Positions 34,899 to 43,865 are shown, counted from the first letter of the stretch. The stretch is DNA of 64,000 nucleotides from JAJECS01 sp965262745 (GCA_965262745.1 OZ253558.1:992001-1056000); one strand, 5' to 3'. Translations and numbers: made by a program. The notes: generated by a model not told the origin, from the letters alone.

Positions 34899-34905
34899 GG
34901 GAGGA
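34899..34905 (+). promoter_or_regulatory. Shine-Dalgarno GGGAGGA before a CTG start
   Basis: The site sits at standard spacing from CTG 34911 and is too far (about 45 bases) from TTG 34950, so it decides in favour of CTG initiation for the pentapeptide-repeat protein. Confidence 0.5.
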
Positions 34906-34910
34906 ATTCG

Positions 34911-36107
34911 CTGCCCATCGGCCGCACCGCGGCATTCGTCGCCGCCTACTTGACCATCGCACTCGTCGTGCTGCTGCTCGCAGCCATCGCCGTGGGTCTC
35001 GCGATCAGTCAGCCGTCCGCCGTCGTGGGCGCGTGCACCATCCAGTCGGAATTCACGGCGGTATGGCGGGATGAGCCAACTGACTGCCCCGGCAGCGACC
35101 TCACCGACGCGGACCTGCCCGGCGTGTTTCTGCGCGACGCCAACTTTGCCGGCGCAGATCTGACCGGGGCCAACCTCAACGGCGCGGACCTTCGGTTCGC
35201 CAATTTCGAAGGCGCCACACTCGACCGCGCCGACCTGTCGGAATCTAATCTCTACGGCGCCACGTTTCGCGGAGCACAGCTGATCGCTTCCCAATTCGAC
35301 CAAGCCACGATGACCGGCGCGAACTTGCAGGAAGCGGACCTCAGCGATGCGAGCCTGCGCAACGTCGATGCCGACTGGATCCAACTGGACAACGCAATCG
35401 CGGCCAACGCCGTCATGGATGGCGCCAAGCTCAATCATGCTCGGTTTTACGACGCCCATCTCCCCGGGGCCGATCTCAGCAATGTCGCGCTCACCAACAC
35501 CGTCATGATTCGGGTCGACTTGTCGGGCGGCGCGCTGCGCGGGGCCACGCTCATCAACACGAACATCTACGCCTCGAACCTGTCGCGCGCTCAGCTGAGC
35601 GGCATGCGGGTCTACGGGTCCGAAATCCGCCGCACCGACTTCAGCGGCGCGGTGCTCACCGACACGATCATGTCGGGCACCCTGCTCACGGGGTCTGATT
35701 TTTCCGGGTACGAGGAGTACGGCACCAGCGCCGACTTCCGCGGCGCTTACTTGCGCGCGTCCAGCTTTGACGACGCGGATTTCTCGCACGCCATCGTGGC
35801 CGATACGCGAACGTTTGCCGTGGGCTTCCGGCGGTCGAACCTCCAGCATGCCGACTTCAGCGGCGCGGAGCTGATCCGTGCATCGTTCACCAACGCCGAT
35901 CTCCGCGGCGCGCAGCTCACCGACGCGGACCTCACGGGCGCGAAGTTGCAGGGCGCAAGGCTGGACGGCGCCAACCTGACGAATGCGAATCTTACGCAGG
36001 CCGAGTTGATCGGCGCGGACTTGTCCGGCGCCGTGCTCGAAGGCGCGGACCTAACCGGCACGATCTTCAGCGAGCGGATGCGCCCGCCGACCGACGGCAG
36101 CCCCTAG
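34911..36107 (+). CDS. Membrane-anchored pentapeptide-repeat protein
   Basis: 398 residues if translation begins at CTG 34911, which is six bases after GGGAGGA at about 34899-34905; the next usable start is TTG 34950 without a ribosome site. Residues 7-34 are a hydrophobic anchor. From about residue 60 the protein consists of A(D/N)Lxx-type pentapeptides (for example ANFAGADLTGANLNGADLR), which fold as a quadrilateral beta helix. The repeats would lie outside the cytoplasm. Pentapeptide proteins include gyrase protectors and structural proteins; the anchor makes gyrase protection unlikely. No link to the sugar genes is evident. Confidence 0.8.
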   Translation: MPIGRTAAFVAAYLTIALVVLLLAAIAVGLAISQPSAVVGACTIQSEFTAVWRDEPTDCPGSDLTDADLPGVFLRDANFAGADLTGANLNGADLRFANFEGATLDRADLSESNLYGATFRGAQLIASQFDQATMTGANLQEADLSDASLRNVDADWIQLDNAIAANAVMDGAKLNHARFYDAHLPGADLSNVALTNTVMIRVDLSGGALRGATLINTNIYASNLSRAQLSGMRVYGSEIRRTDFSGAVLTDTIMSGTLLTGSDFSGYEEYGTSADFRGAYLRASSFDDADFSHAIVADTRTFAVGFRRSNLQHADFSGAELIRASFTNADLRGAQLTDADLTGAKLQGARLDGANLTNANLTQAELIGADLSGAVLEGADLTGTIFSERMRPPTDGSP

Positions 36108-36137
36108 CGGCTTCGACGCGTCCGCAGGTCGGAATCG

Positions 36138-36575
36138 CTAGGGTTCGGATCCGCCATCCTCTTCAGCTCCCCCGGTTAGGAAGTAGTGATTGATGGCAAC
36201 GCTCGGATGCACGACGCCCTCGAGCGTAAACCCCTTCTCATCGAGCATGCGTCTCACTTCTCTGTTGCGGGCGTAGAAGTCAGCCTGGGCTTGCGCGGCT
36301 TCGTCAGGGTCTTTAGGGACGACGTGAAGCTCGCTGATTGCCTCAAGCCCCTCAGTGCGACCATCGGCGTAGAGCCGAACGTGCCGGTCATTGGTCATCC
36401 GGTGGCTCGCGTAATAGTCGAGATACTCGGTGCCTTCGTCGCAGCCGAAGGCGTACCAAACAGTCCAACCGTTCTCGACGCTGCGGCCGGCCTCTCTGGA
36501 AGCGGTGGCGCCAGGCGGCAGGCAAATGTCCCAGTTGGCGAAATCCCTATTGAATTCTCTCTCAATCCTGTTCAT
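36138..36575 (-). CDS. Hypothetical protein, 145 residues
   Basis: Soluble, acidic, mixed alpha/beta. Visible segments include a Trp-rich N-terminal half (NGWTVWYAFGCDEGTEYLDYY), a basic loop RMTNDRHVRLY, and a helical, alanine-rich stretch DEAAQAQADFYARNREVRRM. GGGGAGA lies eight bases before the ATG. Composition is slightly less GC-rich than the neighbours. No family recognised. It is convergent with the pentapeptide gene, 30 bases apart. Confidence 0.6.
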   Translation of the reverse strand: MNRIEREFNRDFANWDICLPPGATASREAGRSVENGWTVWYAFGCDEGTEYLDYYASHRMTNDRHVRLYADGRTEGLEAISELHVVPKDPDEAAQAQADFYARNREVRRMLDEKGFTLEGVVHPSVAINHYFLTGGAEEDGGSEP

Positions 36576-36634
36576 GCCTCCGGTCTCCCCGCTAGGCTCA
36601 TTCAGCGGCTAATCAAGGATGTGGCCGGCCCTCG

Positions 36635-38401
36635 CTATCCCGGCGCGATGACCGTCATGTCCCAGCCGCCCAGGCGGTGCAGCGGCACCGTCCAGTCGCC
36701 CAGCGCCGGCTCGCCGGCGGCCATCCAGGCGGCGATCTCATCGCGGTGGCCCAGCCGTCGCAACGCGTTCCACATTGGTCGCAGATTGGCGCGTCCGCTG
36801 GGACCGGCGCAGTCCCAGAAGAAGAGGTGCTCGGTCCCGGCGCCGTAGATCATGTGCGCCTTGCGTCGGAAGTCCTCCGGGCTCATATGGCGCGGCATCA
36901 CGTTCGGCGCCAGCGTGCAGGCGGTGCCGCGGGTGGCCTCAACGAACGGCGCAAGCTGCCCGGCTGTTGCCCAGGTGTCCTCGTCCGTGGGCATCGCCAG
37001 CGGTGCGGCGCTGTAGGGAATCAGCGCGTCGATGAGACCTTCGCGCGCCCAGGTCGCACAATCGACGCCGAATAGCTCGTTCTCGGCGGCCAGCCCCTGC
37101 ACGCAGGCGGAGACCTCGATGCGACGCCGGCCCTGCTCGCGCGCAACGGCGTCCATTTCCTGCCGCACCCGACGCATGAACCCCGTGAGCACGCCCGCGC
37201 GATAGGCCAACCACTCCGGATCGTCTTCGGGCAACTCGCGTGGATCGACGCCATGACGCGCGGCAAAGCCCTCGATCAGCGGCTGCTCGTAGAACAAGTA
37301 CGGCGGGCGCCGGTTGAACAGCAGGCAAATGCCGTCAAGGTCAAACTGCGCCATCTCGCGCAGCGCCGCCAGGCAGTAGTCCTGTACCTCGGTGAATGCA
37401 TAGGACATGCGCGGCAACTCACGCCCATCGCGGTCGAGGCAGCGCCATTCGGGATGCTCGTGGTAGTACCCGTCGACGTACTCCTGGTTCATCGGCGGCG
37501 GGTAGGCCCAAGCCGCGAGCCGGTAGGCGGCGTGGAACTCCATCCCAAGCTCGTGGGTGTGATTAAGCGCCACCTGAAACGGATCGACGCCCTGCTCGTG
37601 GTAGCTGCGCCAGCTCTCGGCGAGCAGGCGGTCTCCGACGCGCGGGAACATCTCGACCCCGTCCGCCGTGGCCGTGCGGCCAATCTTCGTGAAGTAGCGC
37701 ATCAGGTCGCCGGCGCCGGACTCCCAGTACATGCGGCTGAAGTCCGTGTCCCGATACGGCTCGATCTCGCGCTTGATCTCGTCGGCGGTCGTCGGGCGGT
37801 AGACGTAGTGCGGGCCGTGGGCATCGTTGTGCGCCCAGAGGCGGCGGTCGCGACCCGTGGCGCGCTCACCGCGCAGCTGCCGCACCTCGTCGTCAGCCAG
37901 CGGCACCAGCTTCAGATAGGCAATGCGCGCCGAACCCGCCTGCACCGATCCCAGGCCATCGCCGGGATCGATGCGCCGGCGCAGCTGCGAGAACACCACC
38001 GTTTGGTCGGTGAGGTCGGCAACCTTCCAATAGATCTCCTGCAACTCCTTGCGGCGCAGGTGATGGCCTTCCGTGCTCCAGGTCAGCATGGTGAAGGCGG
38101 AGTCGCCGCTGAGCTTCACCGGAACCTGAGCAAACTCGCTCTCAGCCTCAGCCGTTGGGTGGATCCCCACCGAGACCGCGTGCCAGCCCTCGACCCGCAG
38201 CGGATAGGTCACGTCCGGGGCCAGCGTCTCCGGTCCGGCGAAGAGCATGGACCCGGAGACCCCCTCGGCCTCAAACGGCAGCGTCTGCCACCGACCGCGG
38301 GTGGCGTCCGGCGCCAGCGCGTCGGCCGGCGTGCAGCGGTCGAAATCGGCGACGTACCGCGGCCCGGCGCGGAGTCCACGGTCGGCTATGGCATCAGACA
38401 T
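36635..38401 (-). CDS. Putative GHL10-like glycoside hydrolase, copy A
   Basis: 588 residues from ATG 38401 (AGGTGAG upstream; GTG 38410 is the alternative). About 200 N-terminal residues are beta-rich and end in ARIAYLKLVPL. A probable TIM barrel follows: FSRMYWESGAGDL, GMEFHAAYRLAAW, a HPEWRCLDRDG motif and MAQFDLDGICLLFNRRPPY. The HPEW...DG and DGI elements resemble family-10-like GHL10 hydrolases. No signal peptide. It is a tandem paralogue of the gene ending at 38415; the 14-base spacing shows one transcript. Catalytic acids cannot be assigned with certainty. Confidence 0.65.
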   Translation of the reverse strand: MSDAIADRGLRAGPRYVADFDRCTPADALAPDATRGRWQTLPFEAEGVSGSMLFAGPETLAPDVTYPLRVEGWHAVSVGIHPTAEAESEFAQVPVKLSGDSAFTMLTWSTEGHHLRRKELQEIYWKVADLTDQTVVFSQLRRRIDPGDGLGSVQAGSARIAYLKLVPLADDEVRQLRGERATGRDRRLWAHNDAHGPHYVYRPTTADEIKREIEPYRDTDFSRMYWESGAGDLMRYFTKIGRTATADGVEMFPRVGDRLLAESWRSYHEQGVDPFQVALNHTHELGMEFHAAYRLAAWAYPPPMNQEYVDGYYHEHPEWRCLDRDGRELPRMSYAFTEVQDYCLAALREMAQFDLDGICLLFNRRPPYLFYEQPLIEGFAARHGVDPRELPEDDPEWLAYRAGVLTGFMRRVRQEMDAVAREQGRRRIEVSACVQGLAAENELFGVDCATWAREGLIDALIPYSAAPLAMPTDEDTWATAGQLAPFVEATRGTACTLAPNVMPRHMSPEDFRRKAHMIYGAGTEHLFFWDCAGPSGRANLRPMWNALRRLGHRDEIAAWMAAGEPALGDWTVPLHRLGGWDMTVIAPG

Positions 38402-38414
38402 GGCGCTCACCTCT

Positions 38415-40196
38415 CTATCCCGGAGTTACGTACGACAGGTCCCATCCGGCCCATTCGCGCAGCGGCATTGATGGACGGGGCAATGCGGGCTCTCCGGCCG
38501 CGAGCCACGCCTGAACCTCGTCCACGTGGCCCAGTCGACGCAAGGCCTTCCAAGCATGCCCGAAGTCCGCGCGGCACCCACCGCCCGCCGAGTCCCAGAA
38601 GAACAAGTGATCGACGCCGGCGCCGTAGATGGTGGCGGCCTGCCGGCGATAGTCCTCCGGCGACATCACCCGCGGCATCACGTTGGGCGCCACCACGCAC
38701 GACGATCCGGCCACCGTTTGCGTCAGAAAGTCGAGTTGCGCCGGATCGGTCCGGACCATGCCGCCGGGCTCGTTGAAGAACGGGCGGAAGTTGGGCCGGG
38801 GGCTATAGGGAATCAGCGTGTCCACCAGACCCTCGCGTACCCAGGCCGCCAGGTCGAGCCCCTGCATCAGGTTCTCCGCCTCGGATGCGGCCACAATCGC
38901 CGAGACCGCGAGCCGCCGCGGACGACCGCCCGACGCCTCGTCCATCGCCGCGCGCACGTCGCGCATGAATTGCGTCAGCGTGCCCGCCCGATAGGCCAGC
39001 CAGTCCGGATCGTCCTCGGGCAGCGTCCGCGGATCGCGACCGAACGCTCGCATGAAGCCGTCGACCAGCGGCGGCTCGTACTCCACCAGCGGCGGGCGCC
39101 GGTTGTAGAGCAAGCACACGCCGTCAATCGGACGTTCGGCCATCTCGCGCAGCAGTGAGACGACAAACGCCCTCACTTCGGGATAGCTGTACGAAATGCG
39201 CGGCGTCCGGTTGCCCGCCCGGTCCTGGCCGTAGAACTCCGGGTGCCGCTGGAAGTAGGTGTCGCCGTGGTTGTGATGGTCCAGCGGCGGCGGGTATTGA
39301 AATCCGGCCACGCGATATCCCGCGTGAAACTCCATGCCGACCGCATGGGTCTCTTCGAGTGCCACGTCAAACGGGTCGACGCCCTCCTTGCGGAACACAC
39401 GCCAACTCTCGGCGTGCATTCGATCGCCGCGCCGCCCATAGTCCTCCAGGCCGTCCAGCGTGTGCCGCCGCCCAATCGCGCTGGAATAGGCCAGCAGATC
39501 GCCGCCCCCGGCTTCCCAATACATCCGCGAGAAGTCGCTCTCGTGGTATGGCTCGATCTCGCGCCGCACGTCGGCGGAGTTCGTGAGCCGGAATTTGTAG
39601 TGGGCAAAGTGCGCGTCGTTGTGGGCAAATAGTCGCCGCGTGTCGGCGCGGGCTTGATCGGCGCGCCAGTCCGCGATTTCTGCATCCGTGAGTGGTACCA
39701 GCTTGACGTAGGCCACGCGCGCGGCCGCACAGGCAAACGACCCGGCCCCATCGCCTTCGCCGACCCGCGCGCTCACCTGGCCGATATCCAACCGCTGGTC
39801 GGTGAGGTCCGCGATCTTCCAATAGAACTCAACCACGTCCACGCCGTGGTCGGGCCGCCGGTACGGCTCCATCGTCAAAAACGAGAACGTGTCGTCGCCG
39901 CTGAGCTTGAGCGGCACGCCCAGCATCAGCCCCTCGTCGGGCGTGCGGATCGGCACGGTGCCGATCGAGATAGCGTGCAAACCGCGGGCGTCGAGCGGGT
40001 ACCGCACGGTGGGCGCCGCCGTCTCGGGCCCGGCGGCCAGCATGGTGCCGCTGAGCGAGTCCGTGCGATAGGTCATGGCGCGCCAGTGCCGCGGCTCGGG
40101 CCTGGAGCGAATCGCCGTCGCCGGCTCGCTCCGATGCAGATCGGTGAGGTAGCGCGGCGTGCCGCTCAGCCAGGTGTCGCCAAAGCGGTCGATCAC
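38415..40196 (-). CDS. Putative GHL10-like glycoside hydrolase, copy B
   Basis: 593 residues, GTG start at 40196 supported by alignment of its N-terminus (GTPRYLTDLHR) with copy A (AGPRYVADFDR) rather than by a ribosome site. The same elements are present: ARVAYVKLVPL, FSRMYWEAGGGDL, GMEFHAGYRVAGF, RHPEFYGQDRAG and ERPIDGVCLLYNRRPPL. The C-terminus VAPNVMPRVMSPEDYRRQA and HLFFWDSAGG also match copy A closely. First gene of the pair. It is divergent from the MFS exporter at 40361. Confidence 0.65.
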   Translation of the reverse strand: MIDRFGDTWLSGTPRYLTDLHRSEPATAIRSRPEPRHWRAMTYRTDSLSGTMLAAGPETAAPTVRYPLDARGLHAISIGTVPIRTPDEGLMLGVPLKLSGDDTFSFLTMEPYRRPDHGVDVVEFYWKIADLTDQRLDIGQVSARVGEGDGAGSFACAAARVAYVKLVPLTDAEIADWRADQARADTRRLFAHNDAHFAHYKFRLTNSADVRREIEPYHESDFSRMYWEAGGGDLLAYSSAIGRRHTLDGLEDYGRRGDRMHAESWRVFRKEGVDPFDVALEETHAVGMEFHAGYRVAGFQYPPPLDHHNHGDTYFQRHPEFYGQDRAGNRTPRISYSYPEVRAFVVSLLREMAERPIDGVCLLYNRRPPLVEYEPPLVDGFMRAFGRDPRTLPEDDPDWLAYRAGTLTQFMRDVRAAMDEASGGRPRRLAVSAIVAASEAENLMQGLDLAAWVREGLVDTLIPYSPRPNFRPFFNEPGGMVRTDPAQLDFLTQTVAGSSCVVAPNVMPRVMSPEDYRRQAATIYGAGVDHLFFWDSAGGGCRADFGHAWKALRRLGHVDEVQAWLAAGEPALPRPSMPLREWAGWDLSYVTPG

Positions 40197-40313
40197 AGCG
40201 ACAGTTGTTGGCGAGGCGCGGCAACGACTCGCGCCGCGGGGTGTGGGCCGCGAGCGGCTGCGCTCACCGGCGTCGCCGACCCATCGACGCCTCCTGCCTG
40301 CTGAACGTTGGTG

Positions 40314-40319
40314 TACCTT
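40314..40319 (+). promoter_or_regulatory. Possible -10 element TACCTT
   Basis: TACCTT, 41 bases before ATG 40361. Confidence 0.3.
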
Positions 40320-40360
40320 ACGCCGCGTCCTACACGACCATCAATCGCCGGGCTCGAACT

Positions 40361-41866
40361 ATGCCTGAGGAGCAGCCGCCAGTGGACGTTTCGGCGGTGG
40401 CGGAGGGCGGAAACAACGGCTGGCTGCGTCTCGTGCGCGAGCCCAGATGGCGCGGTCTGAGCGTAATCCTGATCGGCACGTTCCTGAGCGTGATCGTGCA
40501 CAACGTCGCCGCGGTCACGCTCCCCAGCATCGCGGCGGACTTCGGCGCCACTCTGGCCGAGGTGCAGTGGGTGTCCATCGCGGTGTCGCTGACCACGGCC
40601 GCCGTGGTCATGCCCGCGGGCTACCTGGCCGACCGCCTGGGGCGCCGGGGCTTCTTTATCGGAGGCATGGCGCTGTTCGCGGCCGCGTCGGTGATGGCCG
40701 GCTGGGCGCCGTCGCTCGAAAGCCTGATCGCCGCGCGCCTGCTGCAAGGCGTGGCGACGGCCATCGTGGGAGCCAACGGCATCGCCATCGCCGTCACCCT
40801 CTTCCCGGAAGCCGAGCGCGGCAAGGTGCTCGGGCTCGCGTCCGGCACGGTCGGATTCAGCGCGCTGGTGGCGCCCGCCGTCGGCGGCGTCATCGTCGAG
40901 GCCGCCGGCTGGCGCTGGGCCTACCACGCAATCGCAGTGCCGGCGGTCATCGGAGCCATCGGAGCCTGGCTGGTGCTGGAAGCCGGCCGGCCGCACGAAG
41001 CCGCGGATGGGCAGTCTCGCTTCGACTGGTTCGGGTCAAGCGCCATCGCGGGCACCGCGGTCACGCTCGTGCTGGGCCTGACCATGGGGCCGTTGATCGG
41101 CTGGGGCGAGCCGCTCGTCTGGAGCACCATCGCGGCCGCCATGGCGCTCGGCGGGGCGTACGTGTGGTGGGAGCTGCGCACGCCCCATCCGCTGTTCGAC
41201 CTTCGCTTGCTGCGGCGCCGCGCCGTCGTCACCCCGCTGGGCACGCGCGTCGTGCTGCTGATGGGCCTGTCCGGGGCGGGGTTTCTGGTGCCGTTCTACA
41301 TCCAGGGCGTCCTGGGACTGAGCGCGCGCGATCTGGGATTCATCCTCGTGCCCGGGTTCGCGGTCTACACCCTCACCGCCACGCTCGCGGGCAGGTTCTC
41401 GGATCGTTGGACGCCCCGTCCATTTCTAATCGCCGGGCCACTCGTGGGACTCGTCGGCGTACTCGGGCTGGCGAGCTTCGGCCCGCACACCCCGTTGGCC
41501 GTCGTGGTGCTCGTGCTGGTCGTCCATAGCGCCAGCCTCTCGTTGGTGACCTCGCCCAGCTCCAGCGCCCTGCTCGCGGCCGTACCGAAGCAGGTCTATA
41601 CCGTCGCCGTCGCGTTCATCAACCTGGCCGGCACCATCGCCGGCATTGTCGCCCTAGCGCTGATCACCGCCATCGTCACCGCGGTAATGGACAACGCCGG
41701 CGCCGAAGCCAGCATCAACGCCGTGGCCTCAGACCCCGCCGCCACCAACGCCTTCCTCGAAGGCTGGCGCGTCGCCTTCCTCGTCCAAGCCATCTTTATG
41801 ATTACGGCCGCCATGATCGGTCTGCTATATCGGCCACCGGATCAACTCGGAGCTCGACGACCCTGA
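40361..41866 (+). CDS. MFS transporter, DHA2 (EmrB/QacA) family
   Basis: 501 residues with about 14 membrane helices, the number typical of DHA2 exporters. Motif A is GYLADRLGRRGFF between helices 2 and 3. The first helix carries the VTLPSIAADFG segment common to EmrB/QacA proteins. It would export a drug or metabolite by proton antiport. The start ATG 40361 places about 35 hydrophilic residues before helix 1. It is divergent from the GHL10-like pair and followed by the repeat region from 41871. Confidence 0.87.
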   Translation: MPEEQPPVDVSAVAEGGNNGWLRLVREPRWRGLSVILIGTFLSVIVHNVAAVTLPSIAADFGATLAEVQWVSIAVSLTTAAVVMPAGYLADRLGRRGFFIGGMALFAAASVMAGWAPSLESLIAARLLQGVATAIVGANGIAIAVTLFPEAERGKVLGLASGTVGFSALVAPAVGGVIVEAAGWRWAYHAIAVPAVIGAIGAWLVLEAGRPHEAADGQSRFDWFGSSAIAGTAVTLVLGLTMGPLIGWGEPLVWSTIAAAMALGGAYVWWELRTPHPLFDLRLLRRRAVVTPLGTRVVLLMGLSGAGFLVPFYIQGVLGLSARDLGFILVPGFAVYTLTATLAGRFSDRWTPRPFLIAGPLVGLVGVLGLASFGPHTPLAVVVLVLVVHSASLSLVTSPSSSALLAAVPKQVYTVAVAFINLAGTIAGIVALALITAIVTAVMDNAGAEASINAVASDPAATNAFLEGWRVAFLVQAIFMITAAMIGLLYRPPDQLGARRP

Positions 41867-41875
41867 ATTCGGTGG

Positions 41876-41897
41876 CCCAGGCTGCGCGCAGCCTGGG
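41876..41897. repeat. Palindromic repeat, family A, copy 1
   Basis: Arms CCCAGGCTGC and GCAGCCTGGG around GC; preceded by GGTGG. Confidence 0.6.
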
Positions 41898-41963
41898 CTT
41901 GCTACAGCAGTTTCACTCGGCCAATGTGCTTGCCGGAGCCTGTGGGTCAACGCTGCCCGGTGG

Positions 41964-41985
41964 CCCAGGCTGCACGCAGCCTGGG
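41964..41985. repeat. Palindromic repeat, family A, copy 2
   Basis: Same arms as copy 1, centre AC; first element of the second 88-base unit. Confidence 0.6.
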
Positions 41986-42051
41986 ATTGCTACAGCAATT
42001 TCACTCGGCCAATACGCTTGCCAGAGCCTCTGTGTCAACGCTGCCCGGTGG

Positions 42052-42073
42052 CCCAGGCTGCGTGCAGCCTGGG
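42052..42073. repeat. Palindromic repeat, family A, copy 3
   Basis: Same arms, centre GT; first element of the truncated third unit. Confidence 0.6.
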
Positions 42074-42210
42074 ATTGTGCTCCGGCTATGCCTCTCGTTA
42101 CGTCAGCGGTCACCGAGGACGCCTCTCGGGTGGCATGGAGCCGAGCTGGATACCCTCGAACCGTTCATCCACGCCAACGGAGAAATTCATCGCCATCGGC
42201 CTGGGTGAAC

Positions 42211-42237
42211 CCCACGCTGCACGCAGCGCGGGCCACC
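42211..42237. repeat. Palindromic repeat, family A, copy 4 (reverse orientation)
   Basis: CCCACGCTGC, AC, GCAGCGCGGG then CCACC; one arm mismatch. It lies 56 bases from the stop of the island gene. Confidence 0.55.
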
Positions 42238-42292
42238 GAACCACAGACACTGAAAGCCCTCTGTCCGCAACGTCATTGCAAGATCGAATCGA

Positions 42293-43666
42293 CTAAGATT
42301 CCACTGATCGGTCGAGCCAGCTTCCAAGACCATTCTTAGAAGTCAAGATATCGGATCCGACCATCAAGACCTTCTGCTGTTGCACCTTCACCACGGTGCC
42401 CTCCAGGACAGCGGCCAAACCCATTTCCTCATCCCACACAACACCAACAGCAACTTGATCGTCAGGCTGCAAGCAATGATTTGTGTCCCAAAAGTCTATT
42501 TCATAAGTCATCACATCCTGGCCTTCATCCGTATCGCTCCATACACGATCAGACATATTGGTAGGAAAGAATCCTTCGTGGGTAACGCAGATTCGTAGCT
42601 GCTTTCGCCTACCGTTGATAACACACGATGCTGTACGACTCATCCGATTAACCAAATATCTCTTAGCATCTCTCAAAGATCTCGAAATTTCAGCTACTCG
42701 CACCAATCCTTCATTATACGGGGTAATGGCCCATCCACCATCACCACCCCTCTCTACATCCCCCAGACTCGTCCCTGCAGGCGACAAAACGATACCCGCA
42801 ACCTGATCGTCGGAAAACCATTGCATTTTCGGGGCCACACCAGGAGTTCGCCGCTGAGAATCTAGGGGGAGATAGCTGAGCGACTGAGCGAAGTACCGCA
42901 CCACCGGATCCTTGGACTCCCGAAGCTCGCCATAAACATCGCGCAGCATGCCTCTAATGAATTCGTCATCTATCACATCAAATTCTTGTTCGATAGCACT
43001 CTTGAGTGCATCCCTTCGAGTAGCGTGATCATCAAAAAGCCACTTCCAATAGCGATCGATGACTTGTTTTCGCGATGTGTCATCGGAACTGTGAGCTAGA
43101 CGCCTTCCGTCAAACATTGCATGAGTCACAATGGCCTCAACTCGGCCAGATACCGTTTCCCAGCGGCCGGATGAGAATATCAGCCGCAAAGCGCAGAGCA
43201 ACTCCCTGTGTATAGAGAGAAAAATGTTTGGAAAAGACATTTGTCCGTTGCCTGATTCACCGAGCACCCAATATCGCAGCACTCCAAAGGCCTTGCAGGT
43301 ACCAACACTAGAAAGATATATTTCGATCGAACGGAGTTGGCCGAATCCCTTCACGTTGACGTCGTATCCGAAAAACTCTACGGCGTCAGAAAACACCTTG
43401 TCGAGGTAATCGAATGCGTCGACATCGTAATTGGCTAAGTCTCGATATAGTTTATGAAGTCCATGTGTATGCTCTGCGCATCCACTAGCATCGTTGATGA
43501 GCGCCTTTAGTCCTCGCTCTATTGCAAGATGTGCTATGGGAGCTCGATTTGTCAACTGTACGATATTTCTCTCCGGCACCAAGTCTCTCTGGATCGGCGC
43601 GGAATCGAGGATTACGATCGCGTCTCTTATTGATTCCTGAATCTTGTATTTTTCCATGTGATCCAT
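42293..43666 (-). CDS. Hypothetical protein with possible HEPN-like N-terminal domain
   Basis: 457 residues, soluble. The gene is clearly AT-richer than its neighbours, with codon use to match, and is flanked on both sides by family A palindromes, so it looks acquired. Residues 43-80 include LAIERGLKALIND, then a histidine-rich stretch EHTHGLHKLYRDL, which resembles the helical core of HEPN domains (LxxEkxLKaL ... HdLxxL) seen in defence and toxin proteins. I see no clear RxxxxH catalytic motif, so this is tentative. The C-terminal third is beta-rich (DQVAVGVVWDEEMGLAAVLEG). No partner gene is adjacent. Confidence 0.6.
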   Translation of the reverse strand: MDHMEKYKIQESIRDAIVILDSAPIQRDLVPERNIVQLTNRAPIAHLAIERGLKALINDASGCAEHTHGLHKLYRDLANYDVDAFDYLDKVFSDAVEFFGYDVNVKGFGQLRSIEIYLSSVGTCKAFGVLRYWVLGESGNGQMSFPNIFLSIHRELLCALRLIFSSGRWETVSGRVEAIVTHAMFDGRRLAHSSDDTSRKQVIDRYWKWLFDDHATRRDALKSAIEQEFDVIDDEFIRGMLRDVYGELRESKDPVVRYFAQSLSYLPLDSQRRTPGVAPKMQWFSDDQVAGIVLSPAGTSLGDVERGGDGGWAITPYNEGLVRVAEISRSLRDAKRYLVNRMSRTASCVINGRRKQLRICVTHEGFFPTNMSDRVWSDTDEGQDVMTYEIDFWDTNHCLQPDDQVAVGVVWDEEMGLAAVLEGTVVKVQQQKVLMVGSDILTSKNGLGSWLDRSVES

Positions 43667-43819
43667 AGCTATTCATGCTCCATTCAATTCGAGGCCTAGT
43701 GCACAAAGCATCGGCTCATGCCTGACGTCCCAGGCTGCGTGCGACTCAGGAGACATTCGACTCCCGCTTCCAAATAGCCTAGTGCCGCTCGAGCCGCGAT
43801 ACGAAGACTTTCAGAAAAT

Positions 43820-43845
43820 CCACGCTGCGCGCAGCGTGGGCCACC
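43820..43845. repeat. Palindromic repeat, family A, copy 5 (reverse orientation)
   Basis: CCACGCTGC, GC, GCAGCGTGG followed by GCCACC. Together with copy 4 it brackets the AT-richer gene. A degenerate copy, CCCAGGCTGCGTGCGACTCAGG split by changes, lies at about 43729-43750. Confidence 0.55.
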
Positions 43846-43865
43846 GAACGTCGTCTAGGAACCCC

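Larger units (their letters stand above)
41867..42292. repeat. Intergenic repeat region with 88-base direct repeats
   Basis: Starts after the MFS stop. Two full units of 88 bases (41871-41958 and 41959-42046) and the first third of another (42047-42079) follow one another, each beginning GGTGGCCCAGGCTGC. Each unit starts with a palindrome with 10-base arms (CCCAGGCTGC/GCAGCCTGGG). A fourth, opposite-facing palindrome is at 42211-42232. The sequence between 42080 and 42210 shows no gene that I can support. Confidence 0.75.

Noticed and set aside
37253..38776. 507-codon plus-strand frame opposite the GHL10-like genes
   Set aside because: It crosses the junction of two well-supported minus-strand genes and has shadow-type composition.
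41871..42079. Possible CRISPR array
   Set aside because: Only two and a third units of 88 bases, with no unique spacers and no cas genes; it is a tandem direct repeat led by palindromes.
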